Source of the DNA: Argentina anserina
Lineage: Eukaryota > Streptophyta > Magnoliopsida > Rosales > Rosaceae
Length of the DNA stretch: 64,000 nt
Assembly: GCF_933775445.1 (NCBI RefSeq)
Contig: NC_065876.1
Span: 24,676,001 to 24,740,000 of the forward strand
Reading direction: 5' to 3'
Shown here: piece after piece, positions 19,492 through 31,257 of the stretch
Position numbering within the stretch: position 1 is the stretch's first letter
Layout: every line of letters starts with the position of its first letter
Made by a program: the position numbers and the translations under genes
The notes under the pieces: model-generated
What the model saw: the letters and a program-made list of their open reading frames with translations, nothing else
What the model was told of the DNA's origin: nothing
Databases searched by the model: none

Positions 19492-21063
19492 AGTGCACCC
19501 TACTCCTCCAGAAGATATCGTTTTTCTTTTAATGTTATTTTTTAGAGTTGTTAGTATAACAGTAAAAGGGAGTCTAGCTTGCAAGAGAATTAGAAAAGTT
19601 TTCAGTTCCACATTAATAAAGAGAGATTTCATCAACTATTTAATCGTGCTAGCTTGTGCGGCATAACAACACCGGGACATTGCAGCAAGCAACTGAAAAT
19701 CTGAAACAAAGCAAATTATCCATGCAAAATTTATGTTACATATATTTCAACAACAATATATATTCTTTGAATTGGCATGATATGAAAAAGAGCATAATGG
19801 TAGAAAGAGTCACACGTAGTAGTTAAATTATAGAAACCACAAAGTTGGATATCCGAAAGTGTGAGCTAATATTGTTCTCCACGTACGAGTTGGAGTTTCT
19901 CATTCTCAAAGTTGTGGCAAATAGAGGCCTGGAAATCTCATGGAGTAATCTATTTCACATATCTTCTCCCCCCACCCCCACCCCCCTATCTTCCAATCTT
20001 ATCACTTTCTATGCATGCATATATTTCGTAATAGTTTTTCAATAGAGCATCAAGGCCAGGTTGATACTCTATTCCGACGTTAGCATTGTTTAGCTTGTCA
20101 CTACTGACTTTGTTTCTACGTAAGATTTAGATGGTTGATTCTGATTTTAAAGTGTGAAATTATATAAAGAGTGGACAAATGTAATTCTCTGTATCTATAA
20201 TAAATTGATAGTATACAACAATTAATCAATGAGTCAAAACTCAGCAATTATAAATGTGAAACATGAGCTTGAGGTTAGGCATGAAAGAAAAACACACCTT
20301 GAGAATCAGTCATACTACAATATTTCCTATCTTTTACCATAACATTAGAAATACCTCGATTAAATTTTGATAATAGCATTCTAAATAATACAAAAATTGT
20401 CTAATATCACACGACTATAACTTGTAAAATGAATATTGTAAAAGAGAAATCTCCCCTCTTCTAATCTCTAGTTTACAAAACAGGTGGTGAAAGACATTAT
20501 CAAATCTAATTACTTTCCAAGTATCTATCAAATCTAGCTAATTGCTTTCTATATGATTTATGATTCTTGTGAAAAAAATTATAGTATACATGGATGGATA
20601 CTATACATTATAAATCAAATGGTTGATATTATTTTATAAATAATATTTAAAAAAATAATATTTATTTTCAATCATCGAATCTATACTATGTAACCTGCAT
20701 TAGTTATAATATATATAATAAATTAACCCAAAAAAATTAGAAAATGAACTCCGAGGGAGTGTGTCCCACACAAGATGGGAGGGAGTGTGGATAAAACGTG
20801 TGTTCCCATCCTCCAATCAGAACACAAAGAAATCAGAAACACACCCCGAAATCCCAACCCCATTGGCATTGCCAACTCTCGACTTCGCCAAAACCAAACC
20901 ACAAACTCAAAACTCAGACCAAACCAAACATAAAGGTCAAATCTTTTTTGCGTAACCCACCAAACCCAAACGGCCAACTCTCCCTTCCACCAGCTCCCAC
21001 AACCCCTGGTCGCATTTCCAATCAATTCCAGGCCTTTCGATCACGCCCTGCCGTTTGGGGTCA
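19492..21063. other. upstream region and 5' leader of HEMA1
   Basis: AT-rich DNA with a C-rich patch (19970-19986) leads into a CT- and CA-rich stretch from about 20800 that resembles a plant 5' leader. I see no well-placed TATA box. No other gene is recognised here. Confidence 0.45.
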
Positions 21064-23558
21064 ATGGCGGTCTCGACCAGCTTCGCCGGAGCCAAATTGG
21101 AGGCCCTTTTATTCAAGGCCTCTGCCTCCTCCTCCTCCTCTTCTTCTTCTTCTTCTTCCACTGCTTCGTATTTGCCGAGGCCCATTTGGACCAGAAAGGT
21201 TCAGAGAGGAGTGAGGTGCGAAGTGGCAGCCTCTGATGTTTCTGTTCAGGGTGGTCAGAGTGGTTCTTCTTCCAATGTCTCGGCTCTCGAGCAGCTCAAG
21301 ACTTCTGCTTCAGACAGTAAGTTTCTGTTTTTTTTTTCACATTAAAGTATTTTGCTTTCTGTTTGGTTTTGGTGTATGCTGTAATGGGTTTCAGGGTTTG
21401 TATTCAAATTCAGTTTTGTTCTTGCAAATTTTTGGTTTGGTGAAATTTGGCTGAATTCTGGAGGGTGTTTGTGTTTCTGGGTCTGCAGTATAGAATGCTG
21501 ATTGATTAACAGGAGTGTTGTTTCTGTTTTCAAAATGTGTTACACTGTTACTGTCCCTGTAAGTATTTTTGTGGTGTGTAATTTTGGAGGAGTAGTGGAA
21601 AGACAGCTAATATCATGTTTCTGTAATCTGAAGATGGTCATAATTCATAATATATAATGATGATTGCAATACCTGTAGGAAAATATAACAGTGATATTGT
21701 TTATATACTATGACTTCATACTGAGAGGTTGCGAAGAACATTCATAATTTCATCATACCCCCTACTTTGTTCTATTCCTGGTCGTTTCAGGCTCTCGAAG
21801 TATGAAGGTTAAGGTTACCATTTATTGGTTTCATTTATATGGAATTTACAATTCCGAATTGCTTTCAAAAATCGAAGTCAGCAATGTTCTTGTTTTTTTT
21901 TTTTAACCATGGGTAAGGTTGTTGCGTGGCTTTTAGAACAAGATTTTTGGCTTTGGCTTCGTGTAACTATTATTGGTATTTTTGTTTGACTGAACTTTCC
22001 ACTATAAATCTCAGGATATACGAAGGAAAAAAGCAGCATTGTGGTCATTGGGCTTAGTATTCACACAACACCTGTTGAGATGCGTGAAAAACTAGCCATT
22101 CCGGAAGCAGAATGGCCTCGAGCCATTGGGGAGCTGTGTAACTTAAATCATATAGAAGAAGCTGCTGTTCTTAGCACATGCAACAGAATGGAGATATATG
22201 TTGTAGCTCTGTCTCAGCATCGTGGTGTCAAAGAAGTGACCGAATGGATGTCAAAGGTAATCTTTTCTTTTTATGTGTATCCTGGTATAAATTAGAAATG
22301 GTAAAATATCTAAATCAATCAGTTTGAGTTGCACTCGCTAAATTCTTAAAGTTGCTTTCCTAAATTTAAAACGAATGATTTCTAGGTCTAGAATAGTTCA
22401 TGACTATCTTTCATTTTTTGTTGACAGACAAGTGGAGTCCCTGTTTCTGAGCTATGCCAGCACCGGTTTCTATTGTATAATAATGATGCTACACAACATC
22501 TCTTTGAAGTATCAGCAGGTCTTGACTCTCTTGTCCTTGGAGAAGGTCAAATTCTTGCCCAGGTGAAACAGGTTGTTAAAGTTGGGCAAGGAGTTGTTGG
22601 CTTTGGCAGGAACATCAGTGGACTGTTCAAGCATGCAATTACAGTGGGAAAGCGTGTTAGGACTGAGACTAACATCGCTGCAGGTGCAGTTTCTGTGAGC
22701 TCTGCTGCTGTTGAACTCGCTTTAATGAAGCTTCCTGAACCCTCTCACACTACTGCTAGAATGTTGATTATTGGTGCGGGAAAAATGGGGAAGCTTGTGA
22801 TCAAACATTTGATATCCAAAGGTTGCACAAAGATGGTTGTTGTAAATAGGAGTGAGGAGAGAGTAGCAGCCCTCCGTGAAGAACTGGAGGGTGTTGAGAT
22901 AATCTACAAGCCCCTCACAGAAATGCTTGCCAGTGCAGCTGAGGCAGATGCAATTTTTACAAGCACTGCATCAGAAACCCCATTATTTTTCAAAGAGGAT
23001 GTGACGGACCTTCCTGCAGTTGGTCCTGAGACTGGGGGTTTGAGGCTATTCGTCGATATTTCTGTCCCTCGGAATGTGGGCTCATGTGTTGGAGATGTTG
23101 ATGGTGTTAAAGTTTACAATGTTGATGACCTTAAGGAGGTTGTGGCTGCTAACAAGGAGGATCGCATTAGGAAAGCAATGGAAGCTCAATCAATCATTAC
23201 TGAAGAATCAAAGCAATTTGAATCATGGAGAGACTCATTGGAGACCGTTCCTACCATTAAGAAATTAAGAGCTTATGCAGAAAGAATCAGAGTTGCTGAG
23301 CTTGACAAATGCTTATCAAAAATGGGTGATGACATAACAAAGAAAACAAAAAAAGCTGTGGATGATCTCAGCCGAGGTATTGTGAACAAGCTCCTTCATG
23401 GTCCAATGCAGCACTTGAGATGTGATGGGAGTGACAGCCGAACTTTGAGCGAGACCCTTGAGAATATGCATGCTCTTAACAGAATGTTCAGTCTTGAGAC
23501 AGAAATATCTGTGTTGGAGCAGAAGATTCGAGCTAAGGTGGAACAAACCCAGAAGTAA
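21064..23558 (+). CDS. HEMA1: glutamyl-tRNA reductase, chloroplastic (three exons)
   Basis: The enzyme reduces glutamyl-tRNA(Glu) with NADPH to glutamate-1-semialdehyde, the first committed and regulated step of plastid tetrapyrrole (chlorophyll and haem) synthesis. Coding exons are 21064-21316, 22015-22256 and 22428-23558; both introns (698 and 171 bp) are GT-AG. The product is 541 aa, normal for the plant family. Residues 1 to about 65 are Ser-rich and basic, as in a stroma-targeting peptide. The catalytic domain has [15 protein letters not shown] (95-109) and STCNR with nucleophile Cys140. [15 protein letters not shown] (196-210) is the conserved family signature. The NADPH fold has GAGKMG at 281-286, and the C-terminal dimerisation helices end at 541. 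ATG 21064 is the first Met in frame. The domain order is complete with no stop or shift, so it should be functional. It most resembles the light-regulated HEMA1 group, though paralogue assignment is by family only. Confidence 0.96.
21118..21160 (+). repeat. TCC/TCT trinucleotide tract coding poly-Ser in HEMA1
   Basis: A run of TCC then TCT codons encodes eleven consecutive Ser within the predicted transit peptide. It is length-mutable in principle and remains in frame. Confidence 0.9.
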
Positions 23559-24411
23559 GCCTCTACATCATTTTACTTTCATGACACTTTTACTTCCTCA
23601 CAGTCAAATAAGGGGAAACATCCTCACATTATGGTTTAGTCCACTTTGGTGTAATCTAAAATTGGATAGTAAAGTGGCGTTGGTCCCAGCTAGGGATCTT
23701 CCAATTCATTCATTGGTGTAAGACACTTAATCTGGCTGTTATACTGGGAGTTCTTTATGCCTTGGATGTGTTCTTAAGTGGCTGTTCGGCTATGTGCGCA
23801 GTAGGCCAGTAGCAAGTTGCAGAATTATGAGGTGAATATATGTAATTGTCCGTGTTGTGTCATTACCTTGTATACTGTTAATTCTTTGTAATTATGATTG
23901 ATTTGAAATTTTGATGTTACTATATAAAATTTCTCCAATTCAGTTTTTCCCAATCATGAATCTCAATGTAGTTGCCTGTTCCCTTTGATTTTATCAGCAA
24001 AGCTAAATTCGAAATTTTGAGCTTTATACGTCTCAAACTTTTAGTGATGACTGCATCAAGCCATCAAGCAATTTATCATCAAGTAGAAAGCCAGTGAGCA
24101 ACTGAGGCTCATTATCTAAATAAAACCAAGATGGGGATCCTATAGAAAGTTTTAATCGAGACAGTTCGCATTCCTCTGCCCTGCTCCTAAGTACCGTCCT
24201 GACTCCTGACCCCGTTTGCATCATAAGCCCCTGGAATGTCCTCCAATCATTAAATAAGCCTGTGTTTCTTCAGAATTACGATTAACAGTAATCTGATGTC
24301 TGAATTCGAATCGAGCTTCAGGCATGGTGGAGATCCATCTATATGTTGGTTCAAGTTGCAGACTAGGTTTAATTGCCATTTCAAACTCCTACCTTCCAAG
24401 CAGAAGCCAGT
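23559..24411 (+). other. HEMA1 3' region and spacer
   Basis: AT-rich sequence after the stop, with possible poly(A) signals such as AATTGTAAT-like and TTTGTAAT motifs near 23840-23890. No other gene is recognised before the copia element. Confidence 0.4.
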
Positions 24412-24528
24412 GACACTGAAAGCTTAACAGCTTGAGAGAAAAGAAAGACTTGATATATTGATTCTGTTGAAAAATGTTACAGAGAAGAAAAGAAATGCAG
24501 CTTATATAGTTAGCTAGCTGATCACACA

Positions 24529-24953
24529 ACTACTCACACGTGGAGCTTTGGGTTTACATGCTGGTCTCCTTGCCGCTCTTTGCATGGGTTCACAAGAATT
24601 CAGGTTGAAGGTGATTCTAAGATCCTCATTGACTCTATCAACAACTGTATCCAAACTCCTTGGCGCATTCAAACTGTTGTCCATGATATCAGAAGACTAG
24701 CCGACCAGTTTATCTCCATCAGTTTCACTCATATGGCGTGAAGCAAACTTTCTCGCTGATTCAATTGCAACTTTCGGCCACTCTACCTCAGTTGCTGCCT
24801 GGCAGAATGGACTCCCTCTCTCTTCCTCCAAGGCTTTTAATTTTGACTTACATAGTTTAGGCTGTTTTAGAGGTTTCTCTTTGTAATTTTATTGTTTCTT
24901 TCTTTTTTTTCTTGTATTTCCATCCTCGAAAAAAAACTACTGACATGTGGAGC
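24529..24953. repeat. 18-bp target duplication around the LINE
   Basis: ACTACTCACACGTGGAGC at 24529-24546 and ACTACTGACATGTGGAGC at 24936-24953 differ at two positions. They flank the LINE exactly, and removing the LINE plus one copy restores a continuous LTR-like sequence. Confidence 0.85.
24547..24935 (+). mobile_element. 5'-truncated L1-type LINE, RNase H tail
   Basis: The frame reads IQVEGDSKILIDSIN, then TPWRIQTVVHDIRRLADQF and, after a one-base shift near 24739, WREANFLADSIATFGH, ending GCFRGFSL and a stop. This is the RNase H-like C-terminus of plant L1 ORF2 (the VEGDSK.LID and REAN..AD motifs). A short T-rich 3' untranslated part and an A-run at about 24928-24936 follow. Truncation at the 5' end and long direct repeats are typical of target-primed LINE insertion. 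Confidence 0.88.
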
Positions 24954-25074
24954 AACTAACCCTATTGTGATAGCTAGGACTAACAAAATTAACAGTACTA
25001 AGACAAGATTAATGCTAATTAATACAAGACACATGGAGCAGCTGACCCTATTTATAACAACTAATGGAAGAACC

Positions 25075-25602
25075 TCATTTTTATTTTTCATGGGAAAAAT
25101 CCAAGTGTATCTGGAGCAATCATTTATAAAAAGAACAAAGTATCTGAATTCATCAAGAGACAAATATGGAGAAGGACCCCAGACATCACTGTGAACAAGT
25201 TCAAATGGATTAATAGACTTTGTCTTAGACTTTGGAAATGGAAGTTTGTGAAATTTCACTAACATACAAGCCTCACATATGGTTGAAGTATTATGAGAAA
25301 CACTACTAATATTGTTCATCTTCAACATGTAATTAACTACTTCATTTGCAGGATGACCTAATCTCTTGTGCCAAAGAGATCGTTGAACAAATGGTACAAC
25401 AAAAGCTGAAGACTTGAACTGCTTTTTCTTGAATTGTTTGAACATCACTCTTCTTCTGAACTGATGATGAAGAAGAACTTGATAATGAAGCTACTAAATG
25501 AAGGCTAGAAACTGAAAGATTGAATGGAATGGGGTAGACACCATTGTTACTCAGTCCTTTGTACAAAATTTTGTCCAACACCTTGTCCTGAATCACATAC
25601 AC
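25075..25602 (-). pseudogene. copia GAG-pre-integrase and integrase N-terminal part (element C)
   Basis: The minus strand gives SLWHKRLGHPANEVVNYML (the HH of the zinc-binding domain), then CEACMLVKFHKLPFPKS (its CC pair) and FELVHSDVWGPSP (first catalytic Asp), followed by FINDCSRYTWIFPMK. The frame then leaves the family at about 25075, before the second Asp and the Glu. Integrase is therefore incomplete. The reading is otherwise well preserved for about 170 codons. Confidence 0.88.
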
Positions 25603-25740
25603 GAACTAGCTCATCAAACCAAACACAACAGTTATTTTGTTTACATAGTTGATATATAGACAATAGATGTGCATCAATTTCAAGTATAAGAAGAACACAT
25701 TCCATTTTCATATCCCCAAGATAAGCATTACCAGTATGAG

Positions 25741-26052
25741 TTATTTTTTTTTTAAATTACAATTACCAACTTGCACAGAATCACCATCAATGTATGGAGC
25801 AATATTGTTGAGCAATTGAATTTCATAAGTCATATGGTTAGTTGCACCAGAATTAGCTAACCATAATTGTTGAGATGCAGGACCAGCTGCTGCAAGCATA
25901 GCATACATGTTGTCACTTGGAGATTGTTGTTGCTGCTGATTTGGAAAACCAATATTCCAATAACACCTATCTGTCGTATGATTAGTTCTCCCACAGTAAT
26001 GACACTTCACTTGTGTGCTTGAAGGTGTGCATTGTTGGTAATACTCATGCAT
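25741..26052 (-). pseudogene. copia zinc knuckle and protease start (element C)
   Basis: The frame contains VKCHYCGRTNHTTDRCY, a CCHC knuckle of the gag C-terminus, then LWLANSGATNHMTYE. The protease normally has DSGA; here Asp is Asn, so the catalytic residue is lost. Then come a QLLNNIAPYIDGDSVQVGN block and the end of the frame. Confidence 0.85.
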
Positions 26053-26644
26053 GTCTTAGCAGTGTGACCACAATGCCACAAAACTGACAAATAACATGTC
26101 TATTTCCTCCATTACCATTATCTATGCCTCCTCTAAAATTACCATTTCCCTGAATATTACCATTGTCTCCATTACCATTTTCTCTGCCTCTACCACCATT
26201 ATCTTTGCCTCCTCCAAATTACCTCTCCCACCATTGTTCATCTGACATTTGCCTCTTTCAACATAGAAATTCATCATTTGATCAAAGAAAATGAAAGGAT
26301 TAAAACCATATACATAACTCATTGTAAGATGAGGCATGTAAGTGGGAGTATTGGAACTAAAGGAAGCACTATGTGAGGTATGAGGTGTTTGTTAAAGTGG
26401 TAATGGGAGAAACCAAGTGGGACAGCTCGAGTAGATGGATTGCTTTGTTAAGGAGAGAAGGTTGGAGTAGATGGTGTTGGGGATTGAGCAATCATAGCTG
26501 TCATAGGAGAGGACAGAAGTGGAGACATTTCTCCTAGAACATCCACCTCTACAATCTTAAGCAAAGACTTATGCTGAGCCATGTCACAAGTTTCTTTAGA
26601 CCTAATCACAGTCTTTATAGCAGCATACTCATTTGGTAAACCAA

Positions 26645-27130
26645 TTACAACACCACAATGTCATCATCACCAACAATAACTCTTACTGTCTCCAAAGCAT
26701 CTCTAGCATCCTTAATTCTATCAAGAAAAGTTTCAATTGAATCATCCCCTTTCTTAATACTCATATGATTAGCCTTAAGCTGAATGACATTCTGCTTATT
26801 AGAGGTTGCAAATTTGTTCTTCAGATTAGACCATATTTCTGCAACTAAGCGTGATCCAACAAGATAGTGCATTGCCTTAGGTCCTAAGGTTTGGCCTATC
26901 ATATTGACAAGATTATGATCTTGTGCCTTCTAAGCATCATAGTCCGGATTGATGATCAGAGCGTCATCAAGATACAAATGAACTGTTTAGGACATGGAAT
27001 GGATCCATCCACAAATCCATACACATGTAAACCTTTCAAAAACGACTCAAGCCTAAAGAGCCACGAAGGATAGTTCGTTTCGTCAAGGTGAATGTTAGGA
27101 AGAAAGACAGTAGTGTGTGAAGTATTCATA
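26645..27130 (-). pseudogene. copia gag (element C)
   Basis: From an ATG at about 27130 the minus strand reads MNTSHTTVFLPNIHLDETNY and WLFRLESFLKGLHVYGFVDG, the standard copia gag N-terminus. After frame changes, 26902-26645 continues MIGQTLGPKAMHYLVGSR, then EIWSNLKNKFATSNK and DSIETFLDRIKDARDAL, typical of the UBN2 domain. Confidence 0.85.
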
Positions 27131-28132
27131 GTTAGATTTGAGATTGAATCAAATATCTCAAGAACATATCAATTATGGAAAAAGATCTTCAAATTTAGAG
27201 AGATCTACAATACGATTCAACTGAACAAAAGGAGAAGCTAGGGTTTGAGATGATGAACATATTTGAGTATTATGACAAAACAAGCTGAATCGAGTGATGA
27301 GATATGGAAATCAAAGCTTCGCTGAGCTTGTGAAGCATGATCGTCGCCGGAAAATCTCACCAGATCGTGACATGGGCTATCGATATCACGCCCCCAAATC
27401 CGAAACCACTATTATATGGAAATATGGTTCCCGAATTAGAGGTGTGACCTTAAAACCAATTTTTCTCAATAAAACTGATAGAAATATATGTATGAATAAT
27501 ACTTTTATTATGAAACAAAATCAGAGTTATTTACAATACAACGAATTTAGAAATACTGAAATTTCCCTAATCAGAGTCTCGCATTTATTGTCTTGAAATA
27601 ATAAGTGAAGAAAAACCACCATTTTATTTAGTAGATTCATCCTATTCCCCAAGCATCTACTCATTACCTGAAAATAAGATTGGGTAGCATCATAAGTAAC
27701 ACAGACTCAGTAAGTACATAATACATTCTTATAATAATTTGGCTAATGAGAAATTCAAATATGAACAACCAAGTAAAATGTACCAAGAACCAGTTGTATT
27801 TGCTCACACGTATTCTTACTTATGCGTATAGATATACATATCAACATCAATATATTCAATCAATTGTGTGAATTTTCAAGAAAACTGGTAACTAATCACA
27901 AAGTCACATGTTAGAATTCACGTTTACCCAAAACACGGATAAATCTCAGTATACCGAGGCCAACACCAAAGTATGTATACTAAAGGTTAATTCTCATATG
28001 AGTATAATAATACACTATATGTAGGGACTAGAGCTCAAGGTTAACTCACAAAGCACAAAACAATTTTACCAACAATTCACTTAAGCACATGGTAGTACTA
28101 ATCACCCGGCTTCACACCTCCAACTCAATAAC
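27131..28132. other. repeat-like spacer, no gene recognised
   Basis: A GC-richer patch at about 27340-27440 resembles plant repetitive DNA, but no terminal repeats or coding domain could be confirmed. The rest is AT-rich. Confidence 0.4.
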
Positions 28133-28410
28133 GTCAATAGAATATCACAAAGTTTAGTAATTAAGACAATATTTAAATACTAAATATATATATATATAAT
28201 CTTACACCAAGATATAAATACTTATCAATAACTCAATGTATGCATGAAATAAACAAGTTAATAAACTTGAAAGTCAATAGAATATCACAAAGTTTAGTAA
28301 TTAAGACAATATTTAAATACTAAACATATATATAATCTTACACCACAATATAAATACTTATCAATAACTCAATGTATGCATGAAATAAACAAGTTAATAA
28401 ACTTGAAAGT
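28133..28410. repeat. 140-bp tandem duplication
   Basis: 28133-28272 and 28273-28410 are almost identical, both starting GTCAATAGAATATCACAAAG and ending AATAAACTTGAAAGT. They differ mainly in the number of TA units in a microsatellite and in one or two bases. Confidence 0.95.
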
Positions 28411-29965
28411 AAACGTGCAAATAAAGTAAATATAACTTTAAATTCAAATTAATTAGATAATATTAGTTAGTAGTCATTTCTCCCATAATAAGAAAAGTCT
28501 TTGTCCAAAGTAGCAATTGTCATTCAAATAATAGTGTCAAAGTCCGTCAACTTTTCGTATTGATAACTCAATCAATAAACGTCTAAATTAGGCAAGTGAG
28601 AAGTCTATGTTCAATGAAAATTTTCGTAAGGAATGCAATAGGATAAGTCAAATGGTCCAGTTCAAAGTCATTGAGGCCAAAAAGTTCAAACACAATAGCA
28701 GTGCAGAAACCGATCATCAAGTTATCATCTTAGATGTTTACATATTCTACTTGTAACAAACATTTTATCATTTCTTCTAAAACTTTCTAGATTAAAAGAG
28801 GTCTTATACTTTAATTTTAAATAAAGTTTGTGGAAAATAGTTAAGAAATGAGTGAGATATGAGTTTTTAAAGTTGTGAGTGCTACAAAAGATTTTCAGTG
28901 AGTTTATTAATTGTAACTTTGATTAGCCATAACTTCTTCATTTCTAGACATTTTTGATTGATTCAAAAGCCTAAATTGAAGCATTTTTCATGAGCAATTT
29001 AATGTTGTTGTTATCTTGGAACAAACTCAGATGTTATAAAATATTAAAATATAACTCTTACCAAAACATGGTCTTTTCTAATTTATCATTAGTTATGCAC
29101 TTTGATAAATTTTAAAAGACAGAAGATTATAAGGATGCAAGATGTACTTATCTTGAAGTTCTCCGGGGTGAAAAGAAGGTTTTGATGTGGATCCAAAGTT
29201 GGATTACTTTAGTAAATAAGAAACTTGTTTAAGAGAGAAAAAGTGAAGACTAGAATTTTAGCTTGAGAAACATTGGATGGTTGAGTTTTCTATCAACTAA
29301 TGTATGTTTTGTATCCCATGCTGAAAGTTTAGGCATAAGTATTAATTACCCAACGTTTACTACAACATTTACTATAAGGTAACATGCTGAATGTTGAACG
29401 TACTTGGATATCTTCTATTAAGCTCCTTTATGCATGAGAGCTTCAGTATTCTCAAATATGCAGCCAAGAATGCGATCCATTTTGAGCAGAGCTACCAAAA
29501 GTCATATCTTGGCCAACGACTAGAGCTTCAGCATGCAACGTAAGGCCGGTGATTATCCCTATCAAAATTGATCAGGCCTGACACCAAATTCTTCCTTCCT
29601 CATTTCTGATCGATCACCCACCTCAAATTTTATTAACACCATCTGGGTAACACACACCAAATACTCAACTTTTTCCTTTTTAAGGTATACATTTTGGCTT
29701 AACTTGATCAGAGTTTCTCGATAAATTTTGGTATGGTAGTTAGTACGATCACTACGATGTATATATCTGAGCATATATACTTGCTCTAATTTCTTCTAGC
29801 TTCTACGTATATATTGCACATCTTTGCTGATTTACTACTGCAGTCTTGACACCGTATTAACGATAAGTATGAATGGTTCTAACTCCATTACTTCATTGAG
29901 CATGTTATTCATTGATCTATTTGGAGGTCTGCTGCATCAGTTCTTGTAAGGAACATGCATAGATT
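28411..29965. other. AT-rich spacer, no gene recognised
   Basis: Short ORFs only, none with a recognised motif. Confidence 0.45.
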
Positions 29966-30128
29966 TGTTAAACAGCGACAAATGTGGATCATGAACTAAC
30001 TGTATTAATACTGTCACAACTTAGTCACCTCACAGTTGTTGGGTTTTAATCACAAAATGCATTGGTACAGTTGAGTATTATCCACCCACTTATAAGCTTC
30101 TTAGATGTAGGATCTCTTCTCTCCAACA
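29966..30128 (-). repeat. 3' terminal repeat of the TRIM
   Basis: 163 bp, TGTT...AACA. It shares TTAAACAGC.ACAAA, the TTTTAATCACAAAATG block and CTTAGATGT..GATCTCTTCTCTC with the other repeat. Confidence 0.92.
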
Positions 30129-30322
30129 CGCCCCCTCACGTGACAAATTAGCATCCCACACACTGGGACGAAATAAGCCAAGGTAAGTAACCAACGACAC
30201 TTAGTGATCATCCAATTGAAAACCCTCCGATGACATGATAATGACACTCATCTTAGGCCCATGACAAAGTGACACCTAATTCGGGCCTACGACATATTGG
30301 AGGCATGACTGAAGAATGACCC

Positions 30323-30334
30323 GCTCTGATACCA
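30323..30334 (-). promoter_or_regulatory. TRIM primer binding site
   Basis: TGGTATCAGAGC on the minus strand, exact for initiator tRNA-Met, directly inside the repeat. Confidence 0.93.
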
Positions 30335-30514
30335 TATTAAACAGCAACAAACGTGACCCGTAGACCAACTATATTGATAATGTCTCAACTTAGCCACCTC
30401 ACAAGTGTTGAGTTTTAATCACAAAATGTCTCGGTATAATTGGTTATTATTCACACACTTATAAACTTTATTTTATTTGTCACTTCTTAGATGTGAAATC
30501 TCTTCTCTCTAACA
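30335..30514 (-). repeat. 5' terminal repeat of the TRIM
   Basis: 180 bp. It carries a roughly 17-bp T-rich insertion (about 30466-30482) absent from the other repeat and has lost the outer TG to TA on the plus strand. Confidence 0.92.
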
Positions 30515-31257
30515 AGATTGTCACTCTATGACAACATCAGATCGTATATAAAATTTGAGAAAAATAGCTACAAATTATTTGAATCCTAGCTAGCCTCCAG
30601 TAACAAGTTTGAAGTTTCATATCATAGTATTATTTACATTGCATAGACGATACTATTGAAATGGGTGACTTCTGATCATATATAGCTACTAATAATATAC
30701 ATAATTAAGAAACCTAAATCCCAGAAAAGGGGCTTCATGCAATACAGTAATGTATCTAATGCTCTAAGTATCCTTTCTTAGATAGTTCGATCGATGGAGA
30801 GGCGCTTGACAATTAGGAAGAGGGAGTTATAGAGTGAGTAACTCAATTTTTCTCATGAGAATCAAGTGAATCCAGAAAATTTAGGTTCTGAGAGAAACGG
30901 ATCAATTCATGAGTACTTGAGTAGCCTTTAGCTGATAAAAAAACATGCTAAGTGCAGCTTATAAATAAGGATGAATTAGATTTTGTTTACCAAATAATGT
31001 GCAGAGTTTTCCTTAATATAAATCCAGACTCACGAAGTCGATTATTATTTAATTAATTCGATCTATTACATATGCAGTCACAACTCACATTCTCATTTCT
31101 CAAAAGATGGTGGTTGGTTTATAGCTGGAACATTGATCTGTACGTAAATTTCATGGTATTCCCATATATGTATGAGCCATTCCAAGTTTGAAGGCCATTT
31201 GAGTACTTTCTTAACAGTTTTCGATCCTACTAGCTAATAATTTAGCACTCTTTTAGC
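30515..31257. other. AT-rich spacer, no gene recognised
   Basis: I see no coding or repeat structure here beyond the TRIM flank. Confidence 0.45.

Larger units (their letters stand above)
24412..27130 (-). mobile_element. Ty1/copia retrotransposon C, truncated, interrupted by a LINE
   Basis: On the minus strand the order is gag (from an ATG at about 27130), zinc knuckle and protease, GAG-pre-integrase and integrase N-terminal half, then a jump at about 25075 into LTR-like sequence reaching about 24412. RT and RNase H are missing. The LTR part is split by a LINE at 24547-24935. The left boundary is approximate and no 5' LTR is confirmed beyond 27130. Confidence 0.65.
29966..30514 (-). mobile_element. 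TRIM (miniature terminal-repeat retrotransposon), complete
   Basis: Two direct terminal repeats (29966-30128 and 30335-30514) flank a 206-bp centre. On the minus strand the first repeat is followed by TGGTATCAGAGC (30334-30323), a perfect initiator tRNA-Met primer site. The centre ends in a purine-rich TGAGGGGGCG just before the second repeat. AGATT flanks both sides (29961-29965 and 30515-30519), a perfect 5-bp target duplication. No coding capacity. Size and layout match TRIMs, which are mobilised by other LTR elements. Confidence 0.95.

Noticed and set aside
20937..21185. Minus-strand Glu-rich frame antisense to HEMA1 exon 1
   Set aside because: It is the shadow of the Ser tract of HEMA1.
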